Positions 26,362 through 38,861 of a DNA stretch of 64,000 bases are shown in pieces (positions within the stretch are counted from its first letter, which is position 1; each line of letters begins with the position of its first letter). Below the pieces are notes generated by a model. That model was not told the DNA's origin. It saw only the letters and a program-made list of their open reading frames with translations, and did not search any database. The position numbers were made by a program, and so were the translations under genes. Source of the stretch: Opitutia bacterium. Its GTDB lineage: Bacteria; Verrucomicrobiota; Verrucomicrobiia; Opitutales; Opitutaceae. Where the stretch lies: NCBI GenBank assembly GCA_947453695.1, contig CANGHW010000004.1:1-64000 (forward strand), in the 5' to 3' direction.

Positions 26362-27270
26362 ATGAGCACGCTGCCCGCTTTCCCTCGGATGATGCGCCGG
26401 AGATTTTTGTTCGTGGCGACGTTGGCCGCGGCGACGTTGGCCGGAGCGCAGACCCCGAAGGCGCCGCGTCCGCCCGAGACCACGCCGGTGACCTTGCCCG
26501 GGTCGGAGGCACAGGTGTTTCGTGAGGCCAAGCCTGATCCGGTGAGGCTGCATGTGTTCAAGCCGAAGGATTGGAAAGCGAGTGACCGACGGCCGGTGTT
26601 CATCTGGTTTTTCGGCGGCGGCTGGACGCGCGGCACACCCGCCAACGCCGCCGGCTGGGGCAAATGGGCGGCGGATCTCGGTTTCGTCGGCGTGGCGCCG
26701 GACTATCGCACAAAAGATCGTTTCGGCACCTCGCCCTTGGAGTCGGTGGCGGACGGGCGGGCGGCGATGCGCTGGGTGCAGGATCACGCCCGGGAGCTTG
26801 GCATCGATCCGACGCGGATCGTCGTGGGCGGGAATTCCGCGGGTGGGCATTTGGCACTCTGGACCGCGATCGCCCACACGCCGCCGGGTTCGTCAGAAAG
26901 CGAGGCGCCGCTGGCCAAACCGGTCGCGCTTGTGCTGACCAGTGCCGTATCGGACACATCGAAGGGCAAGGGCTACACGCCGGCGCGGTTTGGGGAGAAC
27001 GCGGAGGCGCTGTCGCCGCTGCATCAACTGGACGCGAAGATGCCGGCGATGATCGTATTTCACGGCGACGCCGACACGACGGTGCCGCAGGCGCAGTCAC
27101 TGGCGCTGCGGGACAAGCTGCGGGCGACGGGAAACAGCGTCGAGTTCGTCAACGTGCCGGGCGGCTCGCACAACTTCGGCGGCGAGTTGCCGGAGTGGAG
27201 AAAGAAGACGTGGACGCTGGTCGAGGGCTTTTTGACGGAGCAGAAGCTCCTGCCCGTGGGGGCGAAGTGA
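26362..27270 (+). CDS. Secreted alpha/beta hydrolase (esterase/lipase-like)
   Basis: 302 residues from ATG 26362, with a signal peptide ('RFLFVATLAAATLAGAQ'). The oxyanion-hole 'FFGGGWTRG' corresponds to the HGGG motif. The nucleophile is Ser in 'GGNSAGGH', the acid is in 'FHGDADTTVP' and the His is in 'GGSHNFGG'. This is the BD-FAE / hormone-sensitive-lipase-like arrangement. The substrate may be a carbohydrate ester or small acyl ester, exported to the periplasm or beyond. It is read away from the bPH2 gene pair. Confidence 0.85.
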   Translation: MSTLPAFPRMMRRRFLFVATLAAATLAGAQTPKAPRPPETTPVTLPGSEAQVFREAKPDPVRLHVFKPKDWKASDRRPVFIWFFGGGWTRGTPANAAGWGKWAADLGFVGVAPDYRTKDRFGTSPLESVADGRAAMRWVQDHARELGIDPTRIVVGGNSAGGHLALWTAIAHTPPGSSESEAPLAKPVALVLTSAVSDTSKGKGYTPARFGENAEALSPLHQLDAKMPAMIVFHGDADTTVPQAQSLALRDKLRATGNSVEFVNVPGGSHNFGGELPEWRKKTWTLVEGFLTEQKLLPVGAK

Positions 27271-27305
27271 AAGGGCGCCGCGTTAGCGAGCAGCTTGCGG
27301 GGCGA

Positions 27306-27325
27306 CCGCACGTTAACACGTGCGG
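27306..27325. terminator. Perfect hairpin between convergent genes
   Basis: The 8-bp stem ccgcacgt / acgtgcgg with loop taac lies between the esterase and the convergent UPF0114 gene. There is no T-tract, so a terminator role is only possible. Confidence 0.4.
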
Positions 27326-27403
27326 CTAAGCCGACAGAGGGGGGGCGGGCGGCCGTTCGTTAACTCGAGGGGCGACGCGAAACCGGAGAGCCGCGTGGGC
27401 GGC

Positions 27404-28012
27404 TCAGTGCTTCGAGTCGGAGTGGACGCCGTTCATCATGATGCGGTCAGTCCAGGCGAGGACGAGGGCGGAGATGAGGAAGATGACGTGGATACCGACC
27501 TGCCACGCGATCGCCTCGTTGACGATTTTGAACTCGGTATCACGCACCTGAATGAAGGTCTTGAGGAGATGGATGGAGGAAATGCTGATCAGCGCGGTGC
27601 CGAGTTTGATCTTGAGGACACCGGCGTTCACATGGCTCAGCCATTCGGGTTTGTCGGCCTTGCCGTCGAGATCGAGGCGGGAGACGAAAGTCTCGTAGCC
27701 GCCAATCACGACCATGATCACGAGATTGGCGACCATCACCACGTCGATCAGGCCAAGGATGCCGATCATGATGTGGTTGCTTACCTCTTCGATTTTTCCA
27801 CCGGAGACGAAGACGTGCAGCAGGTGCCACAGTTCGGCGAAGAACTGACAGACATAGACCATCTGCGCCACAATCAGGCCGAGATAGAGGGGGGCTTGGA
27901 GCCAGCGACTAGAGAAGATCGAGCCCTCGACGACGCGTTCGATAACGGAGGGTGAGTTCTTCTCGGCATCAGAGTCGGGGCCGGGTTCAGGGGAGTGGGA
28001 GTGAGAAGACAT
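27404..28012 (-). CDS. UPF0114 (YqhA/TIGR00645) family membrane protein
   Basis: 202 residues from ATG 28012, where a 21-residue in-frame extension was dropped. Four hydrophobic helices are visible: 'APLYLGLIVAQMVYVCQFF', 'IMIGILGLIDVVMVANLVIMVVIGG', 'ALISISSIHLL' and 'VGIHVIFLISALVLAWTDRI'. The central 'LIDVVMVANLVIMVVIGGYETFVSR' block is the family signature. The function is unknown in all organisms I know of. An acidic, Ser/His-rich N-terminus of about 20 residues precedes the family domain. Confidence 0.88.
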   Translation of the reverse strand: MSSHSHSPEPGPDSDAEKNSPSVIERVVEGSIFSSRWLQAPLYLGLIVAQMVYVCQFFAELWHLLHVFVSGGKIEEVSNHIMIGILGLIDVVMVANLVIMVVIGGYETFVSRLDLDGKADKPEWLSHVNAGVLKIKLGTALISISSIHLLKTFIQVRDTEFKIVNEAIAWQVGIHVIFLISALVLAWTDRIMMNGVHSDSKH

Positions 28013-28074
28013 GGTCCGGAAAAGGTGGGTGGATGAGTGAACGCGAGAGAGAGCGGTTGCCGGTGAGGGCGGCA

Positions 28075-28112
28075 AGAAAAAGCTGCGCCCGTCACTTGGC
28101 TGTGACGGGCGC
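28075..28112 (-). terminator. Rho-independent terminator of the class III aminotransferase gene
   Basis: On the minus strand a perfect 11-bp stem (gcgcccgtcac / gtgacgggcgc) with a 6-base loop is followed by a T-rich run. It lies 25 bases after the aminotransferase stop. Confidence 0.9.
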
Positions 28113-28136
28113 GAACGCGGGCAAAGAGCCGAGCGG

Positions 28137-29477
28137 TCAGATCGCTCCGATGGCTTCGTCGAGGACGGCGAGCAGGAAATCGGCGTCGGCCTTGGTAATC
28201 GTCATCGGTGGGGCGAAGCGGATCGTCTGACCCCAGAGCCCGCCTTTGCCGAGGAGGAGACCGAGCTCGCGGGCGTTTTCCACAGCCTGCGCGCACTCTT
28301 CGCGACCGGGCGTCTTGGTGGCGCGGTCTTTGACAAACTCGATGCCGAGCATGAGGCCCTTACCGCGGACATCGCCGATGACCTTGTGCCTGGCCTTCAG
28401 TTTTTCGAGTCCGGCGAGGATGTAGGCGCCGAGTTCGAGACAGTTTTGCTGGGTCTGCTCTTGGTCGATGACCTCGAGCACGGCTTGACCGATTGCACTG
28501 ACAACGGGGTTGCCGCCGAAGGTGTTGAAGTGAGTTTTCTGCGCCATGACGGCGGCGATCTTCGGCGTCGTGACGACGGCGGCGAGCGGGGCGCCGTTGC
28601 CGATGCCCTTGGCCATCGTGACGATGTCGGGGATGACGCCTTGCGTTTCGAAGCCCCAGTAATGCGTGCCGGTGCGGCCGAAGCCGGTCTGGACTTCGTC
28701 GGCGATGCAGATGCCGCCGGCGGCGCGGACAAGTTCGTAGGCGTGCTTGAGGTAGCCTTGGGGAAACTCGACGAAGCCGCCGACGCCCAGGATGGATTCG
28801 GCGATGAAGCCAGCGACCTTGCCGGAGGTAGCGTAGCCGATGAGGTCCTTGACGTCGTCGGCGTATTTGCGGCCGGCATCGGGGTCATCGTAGCCGAAGT
28901 GGCCGCGATACGGATACGGGGCGATGGCGTGGTGGACGCCAAAGGAGTGCGGGACGTTGAATTTCCAGTTGCTGTGGCCGGTGACGGCCATGCCGGAGGA
29001 ATTGCCGCCGTGGTAGCCGTTGCGGAGAGCGATGACGTCGTAGTTGCCCGTGTAGAGGCGCGCCATGAGCAGCGCGAGGTCGTTGGCCTCGGAGCCGGAG
29101 TTGACGAAGTAGCAAACCTTGAGATCGCCGGGGAGCTTCGAGGCGAGTTTCTCGGCGAAGGCGCCGATGTTGGGGTTGAGGTAAATCGTGGTGGAGTGCT
29201 GGAGGAGGGCGTTCTGGGCGTTGATGGCCTTGAGCACGTGCGGGTGACAGTGGCCGACACTGACGGTCGCGATGCCGCCGAGGCCGTCGAGGTAGCGTTT
29301 ACCGGTGTCGTCCCAGACATACTGCATTTTGCCCTCCACGATCATGATGGGCTGCTTGTAGTAGAGGAAGAGTCCGGGGTTGAGGAACTGCTTGCGCTGC
29401 GCGAGCACGGCGGCGGCGGACGGGCCGGTATAGGGTGTGGGCGTGTGCGGGGTCGGCGGGAGCGGGATCGATTTCAT
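28137..29477 (-). CDS. Class III aminotransferase, alanine-glyoxylate aminotransferase 2 (AGXT2)-like
   Basis: 446 residues. Class III features are '[16 protein letters not shown]' (about 124-139), 'YHGGNSSGM', '[14 protein letters not shown]' (about 240-253) and the PLP lysine in '[16 protein letters not shown]' (about 272-287). AGXT2-type enzymes move amino groups from alanine or beta-alanine-like donors to glyoxylate or pyruvate. The flanking remnants of an NCS1 permease and an M20 carbamoylase suggest that it once served reductive pyrimidine (uracil to beta-alanine) or hydantoin breakdown. The gene itself is intact, with its own terminator. Confidence 0.9.
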   Translation of the reverse strand: MKSIPLPPTPHTPTPYTGPSAAAVLAQRKQFLNPGLFLYYKQPIMIVEGKMQYVWDDTGKRYLDGLGGIATVSVGHCHPHVLKAINAQNALLQHSTTIYLNPNIGAFAEKLASKLPGDLKVCYFVNSGSEANDLALLMARLYTGNYDVIALRNGYHGGNSSGMAVTGHSNWKFNVPHSFGVHHAIAPYPYRGHFGYDDPDAGRKYADDVKDLIGYATSGKVAGFIAESILGVGGFVEFPQGYLKHAYELVRAAGGICIADEVQTGFGRTGTHYWGFETQGVIPDIVTMAKGIGNGAPLAAVVTTPKIAAVMAQKTHFNTFGGNPVVSAIGQAVLEVIDQEQTQQNCLELGAYILAGLEKLKARHKVIGDVRGKGLMLGIEFVKDRATKTPGREECAQAVENARELGLLLGKGGLWGQTIRFAPPMTITKADADFLLAVLDEAIGAI

Positions 29478-29504
29478 GGTTGGGAAAATGGGAGACGGGT
29501 GGGG

Positions 29505-29569
29505 AATGTGGAACTCAGGAAATCAGGAATAGAGCGGGGCTCGGTTCCTGATTTCCTTAGTTCCACATT
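29505..29569. repeat. 25-bp near-perfect inverted repeat
   Basis: Left arm 29505-29529 and right arm 29545-29569 are complementary at 24 of 25 positions, with a 15-base loop. The hairpin sits in the decayed locus, 27 bases upstream of the aminotransferase start and just past the permease remnant stop. It may be a terminator for the lost permease gene or an intergenic repeat element. Confidence 0.9.
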
Positions 29570-29576
29570 TTCAGGG

Positions 29577-29771
29577 TTAGGAATTCGGCGCGAGTTTGCG
29601 GAGGACGGAGTAGAGGGCGAACGAGATTCCGAAGCCAACGAACCACGCGTAGCGGTGGAACGAGACGAAAAAGGGGGCCACCTGGGCGGGGTCGATGACG
29701 TGGATCGTGGCGAGAAAGCCGGGGAGGCTCGAGAGGATGCCGGCGACGAGCGGGGTAGGGCGGCGTGTTGC
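29577..29771 (-). pseudogene. C-terminal remnant of an NCS1 nucleobase/hydantoin permease
   Basis: The minus strand, ending at the TAA at 29577-29579, encodes about 64 residues. They contain 'LVAGILSSLPGFLATIHVID' and then 'HRYAWFVGFGISFALYSVL'. The 'LPGFLA' and 'YAWFVGF.IS..LY..L' patterns match the last two membrane helices of NCS1 family symporters, which import uracil, cytosine, allantoin or hydantoins. No start codon or upstream helices remain: the frame meets a stop about 50 bases further upstream and the homology ends near 29771. It is therefore a truncated gene, oriented like the aminotransferase. Confidence 0.75.
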
Positions 29772-29983
29772 CAGAGATTCGCGAAAGCGCTGCGTAGAAT
29801 TACGACTAAGCGGTTACGATTGCACCGTTGAAGGTGCTGCGGATGTTCCTACCTTCCAAGTCGCAAAAGTCCTCGGATGCCCCTGACAGTAAGTAGCGAT
29901 TTGAGCGGAGCTTGTCCAAACCGGTTGCGCACGGTGCAGCGACGGGTAACCGACTCCGCATGGCGTGAAGGGAGCCCGGTGAA
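29772..29983. other. Junction region between permease and carbamoylase remnants
   Basis: About 210 bases that I cannot assign to any gene on either strand. They separate the 3' end of the permease fragment from the intact-looking start of the M20 hydrolase fragment. They probably contain the deletion breakpoint and the promoter of the hydrolase remnant. Confidence 0.4.
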
Positions 29984-30890
29984 ATGAGCGCGGGGTTGGA
30001 TCCGAAACGAACTGTTATCGAACTGAAGGAACTGCGGTCGCTCACCGGCGATACCGAGGGCGCGCAGCGAGTGGCCTTTACTCCGAGGGGGGAGAAGACG
30101 CGGGTTTGGCTCCGGGCCAAGCTCGAGGCGATTCCGGGCGTCGCAGTGCACGCCGAAGCCGCGGGGAATCTTTGGGCGACGTTACGCGGTGTCAGCGAGC
30201 GGGAGCTGCACGTCGAGCAAGGGCCGGTATGGTTGGATTTGAATTTCCCCCCTTGGGGCGGTGCTGGCCACGTTTGGGGTCGAGCGCCGCGCAATCACCT
30301 TTCGCAGGCAGACGGCACACTCCGGCAGCACGCCGATGAACCGGCGAAAAGATGCGTTGCTCGCGGCGGCAAAGATGAGCGTGGAGATTAAATCAATCGC
30401 CGAGCGTAGCGGTGGCGGGGTGTGCACCATCGGCTCCTGGGTAACGAAGCCGGGGATGGTCACGAGTGTGGTGGAAGAGTGCTGGAATATCTTGGATCAG
30501 TGCCACTTCGATCCCGTGGCGCTGGCGCGCATGTTGACGGGGGCGCAGGAGGAGAGTGACCGCTTCGCCCGCGAAGGAAACGTGAGCGTGGGTTGGGAGC
30601 GGATCTGGCCTATCGCACCCCGGCCGCTTCATCCGGAGTTGATTGGCCTGTGCGACGCGGCGATCAGGGAAAAATGCGGGACTTCGCACCGGTTGGCTTC
30701 CGGGCCGTTGCACGACGCGGGCGAGATGCGCGGTGCGGGCGGGCCGACCGTAATGATGTTCGTGCAGAGCCTGCATGGCATCTCGCACAACAAGATGGAG
30801 GACACCCCCGAGGAGCACCGCGAGGCGGGCGTGCGGGCCTTTGATCGATTGGTGGATAAGACGCAGGCTTGGATTGTCGGTAGGAACTAA
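29984..30890 (+). pseudogene. Decayed M20-family N-carbamoyl-amino-acid hydrolase / beta-ureidopropionase
   Basis: The first piece (29984 to about 30250) has the family N-terminus ('LTGDTEGAQRVAFTP', 'AAGNLWATLRG'). It then jumps directly to 'SERELHVEQGPV', which normally lies about 140 residues further on. The missing part holds the zinc ligands (the GSHLDS region). A second break at a run of six C (30247-30252) shifts the frame; the C-terminal half continues in another frame to 30890 ('QTAHSGSTPM', 'SGPLHDAGEMRGAGGPTVMMF', 'ISHNKMEDT'). One C fewer would restore 'NFPLGAVLATFGVERR'. The product cannot be active. Confidence 0.85.
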
Positions 30891-30910
30891 GCGGTGAATG
30901 TGACTTAACG

Positions 30911-31189
30911 ATGCTAAAAACCGGAGCAATACGCATCTTGGCTGAAGCAAGGCCTCTCCTCCTCGACGAATTGGGGGTGGGCGCGGCGGTTTTACTGACC
31001 ATGGGGGGCGTCGCGCTGCACATGTATCGCTCCCGGCACCGGATGTCGGTCGAGGAGCGCGTGAAAGACTCCAAGATGACGGAGACCGAGGCGCGGCGGC
31101 AGATTCGGTTTTACGAGCGGTGTGCGCCGGCCGTTACGGCATTGGGCGTCGCCCTGCTGGCGCTCGCCATTCTGGATTTGGCGACCTGA
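30911..31189 (+). CDS. Small hypothetical protein with two membrane helices
   Basis: 92 residues. There is a hydrophobic helix near 23-38 ('VGAAVLLTMGGVALHM') and another at the C-terminus ('VTALGVALLALAILDL'). A charged middle ('RMSVEERVKDSKMTETEARRQIRFYER') lies between them. I do not recognise the family. The charged middle looks like real coding sequence, and the gene lies just after the hydrolase pseudogene. The true start could be one of the later codons. Confidence 0.55.
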   Translation: MLKTGAIRILAEARPLLLDELGVGAAVLLTMGGVALHMYRSRHRMSVEERVKDSKMTETEARRQIRFYERCAPAVTALGVALLALAILDLAT

Positions 31190-31201
31190 GCGCGGGTAAG
31201 C

Positions 31202-32467
31202 TCAGGGCAGAAACGCTTCGATCGCGTCGCCAGCGCCGCCGGCGCCATTTTCGTTCCGGAGTTGGCTGGCGACGCGGGCACACGCTGCGGAGGTGGTCGG
31301 ATCCTCCAGTAATGCAGTCAGGATGCGGGCACAGCGATCGGGTGAAAACTGCGGTCGGGCGAGGGTGCGTCCTACGCCGAGCCGCCGGATGCGCGCAGCA
31401 TTGTCGAATTGGTCATGGGCAAAGGGCACAATCAGCATGGGACGACCGGCGCGGAGGGCCTGGGCCGTCGTGCCGACGCCGCCCTGATGCACGACGGCGG
31501 CCGCGTGTGGGAAAATGGCGGCATAGGGCAGATAGTCCCAGGCGAGAATTGACGCAGGGAGGGCGGGCGGCCGGGGATTTTTCCCGACGAGTAAGATGGC
31601 GCGACGGCCCAGCTGCTGCGCTGCTTGGGCGCTGTGGACGTAGAAACTCTCAGCCAGTTGCACCGCGGCCGAGCCGAGGGTGAAGAGCAGTGGAGGCGGG
31701 CCGGCTTGCAGAAAAGCAGTGACAGGCGCAGGCAGAGGCAGAGGGGCGGCCGAGGCGGAGGGGGCCTCGTCAAAGAAACAGAAACCAGGTTGGCGCGTGT
31801 GCATCGGCCAGTCGGCTGGCGGCGACTGCAGGACCGGGGAGAAGAGCGCGAGATTGAGCTGGGGGGAATATTTGCCGTCGAAGAGCGGTGAAGCGCCCGG
31901 AGGCAAGCCGAGCTCGCGCCGGAGTCGACGCACGGGAGCCCACCACGAATACGACGCGAGCCGGGCCAGACGATGGATCAAGCGGTTGGTGCGGGGTCCG
32001 ATCGCTTGCAGAGCAGGGAGGAAAGCGGGTCCGGGCAGCACGGAAGGATCGTAAGCCGAGAGCAGCGAGATCGGAGAAAGTGCGAAAAACGCCCACGGGA
32101 GTTTGTTTTGGGCGGCGACGAGCGGAGCAGCGCAGGCCAGTTCGCTCGCCAGCAGAAAGTCAGCGCCTGCGACGGCCGCAGTGAGATCCGCGTGCATCTC
32201 CCGCACGTGCGGATAGACGAGTTGGCGCAGGAGATATTCCGAGCCGCGCGGCCCGTCCATGACCCGGCGAACGAGCTCGGTGTTGGCCAGAGAGAGATCC
32301 GGTCGAACCGGGGCGAAGGTTAGGCCGAGGGAGGTGACCTTGGAGCGGTAGGGTTCGCTGGTCGCGATGACGGCTTCGTGTCCACGACGCTGCAGCTCCA
32401 GCGCCACGGCGAGCGCGGGATGGAGATCGCCGAGCGAACCAAAGGTGGCGATGACGATACGGGCCAT
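31202..32467 (-). CDS. GT1-family glycosyltransferase (UGT/MurG-like fold)
   Basis: 421 residues. The N-terminal acceptor half begins 'RIVIATFGSLGDLHPALAVA' (about 3-22). The C-terminal half has the nucleotide-sugar site 'VVHQGGVGTTAQALRAGRP' (about 333-351) followed by 'PFAHDQFDNAARI', the pattern of glycosyltransferase family 1 (sterol glucosyltransferase / macrolide GT type). The acceptor may be a lipid or secondary metabolite. It ends next to the convergent small membrane protein gene, and it starts 11 bases from the stop of the upstream D-aminoacylase gene on the same strand. Confidence 0.87.
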   Translation of the reverse strand: MARIVIATFGSLGDLHPALAVALELQRRGHEAVIATSEPYRSKVTSLGLTFAPVRPDLSLANTELVRRVMDGPRGSEYLLRQLVYPHVREMHADLTAAVAGADFLLASELACAAPLVAAQNKLPWAFFALSPISLLSAYDPSVLPGPAFLPALQAIGPRTNRLIHRLARLASYSWWAPVRRLRRELGLPPGASPLFDGKYSPQLNLALFSPVLQSPPADWPMHTRQPGFCFFDEAPSASAAPLPLPAPVTAFLQAGPPPLLFTLGSAAVQLAESFYVHSAQAAQQLGRRAILLVGKNPRPPALPASILAWDYLPYAAIFPHAAAVVHQGGVGTTAQALRAGRPMLIVPFAHDQFDNAARIRRLGVGRTLARPQFSPDRCARILTALLEDPTTSAACARVASQLRNENGAGGAGDAIEAFLP

Positions 32468-32477
32468 GAACGGGCCG

Positions 32478-34043
32478 CTATTTTAAACGGACGGGGCCGC
32501 CCGGGCGGGCGGCGGTGAGTTGAGCGGTGCGGATCACGGGGACGCCGTTGACGATCACATCGGAAAACCCGACGGCGTAGTGGTGCGGATCGTCGTAGGT
32601 CGAGGGATCGCTTACGGTCGCGGGATCGAAGATGACGATGTCGGCGATGGCGCCGGGGCGGAGCTCGCCGCGGTCGCGAAGGCGGAAGGTTTGCGCGGGG
32701 AGCGAAGTCATTTTGCGCACGGCATCCTCGAGCGTGATGACCTTTTGCTCGCGCACATAGCGGGCGAGGACGCGGGCATTGTTACCGTAGCCACGCGGGT
32801 GGGGGACAGCGTCGCCAAATTTGCGAGGCGCGGCATCGGAGGCGATCATGGTGAGTGGATGGGCCAGGAAGACTTTGAGATCGGCCTCACTCATGCCGTG
32901 AAACACGCCCTGCGCACCGCCGCGGGCCTCGATATCAAGGATCGTTTCAATTTGGTCGTCGAGGGTGTCGGCACCGCGGAGTAGTTTGGCGGATTGGGCG
33001 ATATTTTTCCCATTGAGGCGGGGGTCGGCCTTGAAGCTGGCCACGACGGCGTAGGAGTAGTCACCGCGTTTGCCTTTCTCGATGGAGCTTTTCATCTCCG
33101 CCACCATGCGGGCCTTGACCGTGGGATCGGCCAGACGCTCGCGAAAGCGCTTGGCGCCGCCTTCGCGGAATTCGGCTTCGATGAGATTGGCCCCGATGCT
33201 GGTGCTGGACGCGGTGTAGACGTATTGGTCGTGCGTGAGTCCGATCCCCTGGGCGCGCAGGCCGTCGAGATAAGTGAGAATCTCGGTGGCGCGGCCCCAG
33301 GCGGTGGGACCGGAAAGCTTGATATGCGAAACTTCGGCGCGGATCTGCGCTTCGCGCGCGATGGTGACGACCTCGTCCAAGGCGTCGCGGATTTGCGCGT
33401 TTTCCTGGCGCATGTGGCTCGCGTAGATGCCGTCGTGGGCCGCGGCGGCTTTCGCGAGGGCGACGATCTCGTCGGTCTTGGCAAAAGTGCCGGGAAGATA
33501 AAGGAGGCCGGTGCTGAGGCCGACGGCGCCGTCTTTCATCGCCTGGTCGACGTAGGCGCACATGCGGGCAAGTTCCTCGGCGGTCGGAGGGCGGGCGAAA
33601 CTTCCCCCCATGACCTGGCCGCGCACGGTGTTGTGTCCGATGAGAGTGGCGACGTTGAGGGCCACCTTCGTTTTAACGATGTCGGCGAAGAATTCGGCGA
33701 TGTTCAGTTTGGAGCCGCCACAGTTGCCGGTGACAATGGTGGTCACGCCCATGCGGAGAAAATTTTCGGCGATGGGAAGTTCGGTGATGTCTTCGGAGTG
33801 GGTGTGGACGTCGATGAAACCAGGCGCCACGACCCGGCCGGCGGCGTCGATTTCGGAGGTGGCGGTGGAGCCCGCCGGCAGTGCGCCGACAGCGACAATA
33901 CGATCACCACGGATCGCGAGTTCACCGGGAACGGCCGGTTTACCGGTGCCGTCGATGAGGGAGGCGCGGCGGATGATGAGGTCGTAGGTTTCGGCGCGGG
34001 CGAGCGTGGTGAGAATAAACAGAAGCGGCAGAAGGCGACGCAT
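32478..34043 (-). CDS. N-acyl-D-amino-acid deacylase / D-aminoacylase-like amidohydrolase, exported
   Basis: 521 residues from ATG 34043; the extra 95 in-frame residues upstream have no homology. A signal peptide ('LLPLLFILTTLARAE') precedes an amidohydrolase fold. 'GFIDVHTHSED' (about 69-79) supplies the metal-binding HxH, 'ASHMRQE' another His and 'TMIASDAAPRKFGD' the catalytic Asp. 'GAIADIVIFDP' closes the composite beta domain. These zinc enzymes remove acyl groups from D-amino acids, which may come from peptidoglycan. The glycosyltransferase gene follows with an 11-base gap. Confidence 0.88.
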   Translation of the reverse strand: MRRLLPLLFILTTLARAETYDLIIRRASLIDGTGKPAVPGELAIRGDRIVAVGALPAGSTATSEIDAAGRVVAPGFIDVHTHSEDITELPIAENFLRMGVTTIVTGNCGGSKLNIAEFFADIVKTKVALNVATLIGHNTVRGQVMGGSFARPPTAEELARMCAYVDQAMKDGAVGLSTGLLYLPGTFAKTDEIVALAKAAAAHDGIYASHMRQENAQIRDALDEVVTIAREAQIRAEVSHIKLSGPTAWGRATEILTYLDGLRAQGIGLTHDQYVYTASSTSIGANLIEAEFREGGAKRFRERLADPTVKARMVAEMKSSIEKGKRGDYSYAVVASFKADPRLNGKNIAQSAKLLRGADTLDDQIETILDIEARGGAQGVFHGMSEADLKVFLAHPLTMIASDAAPRKFGDAVPHPRGYGNNARVLARYVREQKVITLEDAVRKMTSLPAQTFRLRDRGELRPGAIADIVIFDPATVSDPSTYDDPHHYAVGFSDVIVNGVPVIRTAQLTAARPGGPVRLK

Positions 34044-34191
34044 GGTAAGGACGCAGCGTGCAGGAATCGGACGAAAAGAAAAGGGCGGGTCGGACTCGTC
34101 GATGGGAGGCAATGTTTCCGGAGACTCGCGGAGCGAATCTCGAGGAGGCTGGCGCGTTGACGACGGGGAAGTGACGCGCTGACGTGGTGCA

Positions 34192-34932
34192 ATGGCGGCA
34201 GATGAAAACTGGCGGGCGCGGGTGCGAACGATTCGCGGTGTGATGGGCGTGTGCCATCTGCTCGTCGAGCCGGACGGGCGCGGAGCGGTGCTGCTCGACA
34301 CGGGACTGGTGGGCGAGCCGTGGTTCATCCGAAGGGCACTGGCTCGACTCGGGCTGGGTCCACGCGATGTCCGGGCGATCCTGCTGACACACGGACACCT
34401 CGATCACGCGGGCAACGTAGCGTGGGCCAAGGCCTGGACCGATGCGCCGATCTACGCGCATGCCGCGGAACAGGCGCACGTTGACGGGACGTTTCCGTAT
34501 CGCGGGGTGAACCGCTGGTGCGGACGCCTGGAACGCGCAGGACGTGCACTGCTCGGCGTGGGCGCTCCAGCGAAGATCGACGTGACGATCGCAGATGGCG
34601 ACGAGCTGCCGTTCTGGGGCGGACTGCGCGTGGTTCATTTGCCGGGGCACACGCTGGGACACTGTGGATTTTACTCGGCCCGGCACGACGTGCTGTTCAG
34701 CGGCGATTTGTTCGCGAGCTACTTTTTCAAGGTGCATATCCCGCCGCCGATTTTGAATAGCGCGCCGGAGTTGATCCCGGGCTCGCTAGAGAAAGCGCGT
34801 GCGCTCGGGGCCCGATTTATCGTGCCGCAGCACTACGATGTGCTCGATGGTGAGTTGCACCGGCGGAGATTTGAGGTGCTGCTCGCGCGCCGGGCGCGGC
34901 GGCGGGTAGAGCGCAATGAGGCGCGGGTGTGA
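34192..34932 (+). CDS. MBL-fold metallo-hydrolase
   Basis: 246 residues. The metallo-beta-lactamase motif is 'LTHGHLDHAGN' (HxHxDH, about 65-75). It is followed by a later His in 'LPGHTLGHCGFY' (about 149-160) and Asp in 'LFSGDLFASY' (about 167-176), all needed for two metal ions. Substrates in this superfamily range from lactones to glutathione thioesters, and none can be chosen here. The gene is read away from the D-aminoacylase gene. Confidence 0.88.
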   Translation: MAADENWRARVRTIRGVMGVCHLLVEPDGRGAVLLDTGLVGEPWFIRRALARLGLGPRDVRAILLTHGHLDHAGNVAWAKAWTDAPIYAHAAEQAHVDGTFPYRGVNRWCGRLERAGRALLGVGAPAKIDVTIADGDELPFWGGLRVVHLPGHTLGHCGFYSARHDVLFSGDLFASYFFKVHIPPPILNSAPELIPGSLEKARALGARFIVPQHYDVLDGELHRRRFEVLLARRARRRVERNEARV

Positions 34933-35022
34933 GACGATGAGGCGCGCAGAATTGGGTCGCCGTGGTGGGCCGTCGTGTTCGCGGCGATGGCGTTGCGGAC
35001 TGACAACCAGCTGAGGGTGATT

Positions 35023-38658
<3,636 letters not shown>

Positions 38659-38861
38659 CGGCGCGGCGTGGAGGAAAACCACGCCGGAAGTGCGGAAGCG
38701 AGAGAGGGGCGGTCAGACGGCATCGCAGCCGAAGCCTACGAATCTGACCGGGGGAGGAAAGCACGAAGCCGCGCGGGAAACACGGCTTGCCGTTGGGTCC
38801 TTGGCCGAGAGACCGGCCGAGCGGAAGGACCGGCCGGCCTCAGGTTAGGCCGGCTGGAGAA
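38659..38861. other. Intergenic region with several stable hairpins
   Basis: Between the MCP stop and the kinase start (both on the minus strand) lie three inverted repeats: gccggcct/aggccggc near 38830-38855, aagccg/cggctt near 38775-38800 and ggtcaga/tctgacc near 38710-38750. None has a T-tract. They could end the MCP message or form a structured 5' leader of the kinase gene. I recognise no known riboswitch. Confidence 0.4.

Noticed and set aside
28386..29831. 481-codon frame opposite the class III aminotransferase
   Set aside because: Antisense shadow; the aminotransferase motifs on the minus strand are unambiguous.
38700..38860. Cyclic di-GMP or other known riboswitch before the hybrid kinase
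   Set aside because: Hairpins exist, but none of the conserved bases of the riboswitch classes I know are present.
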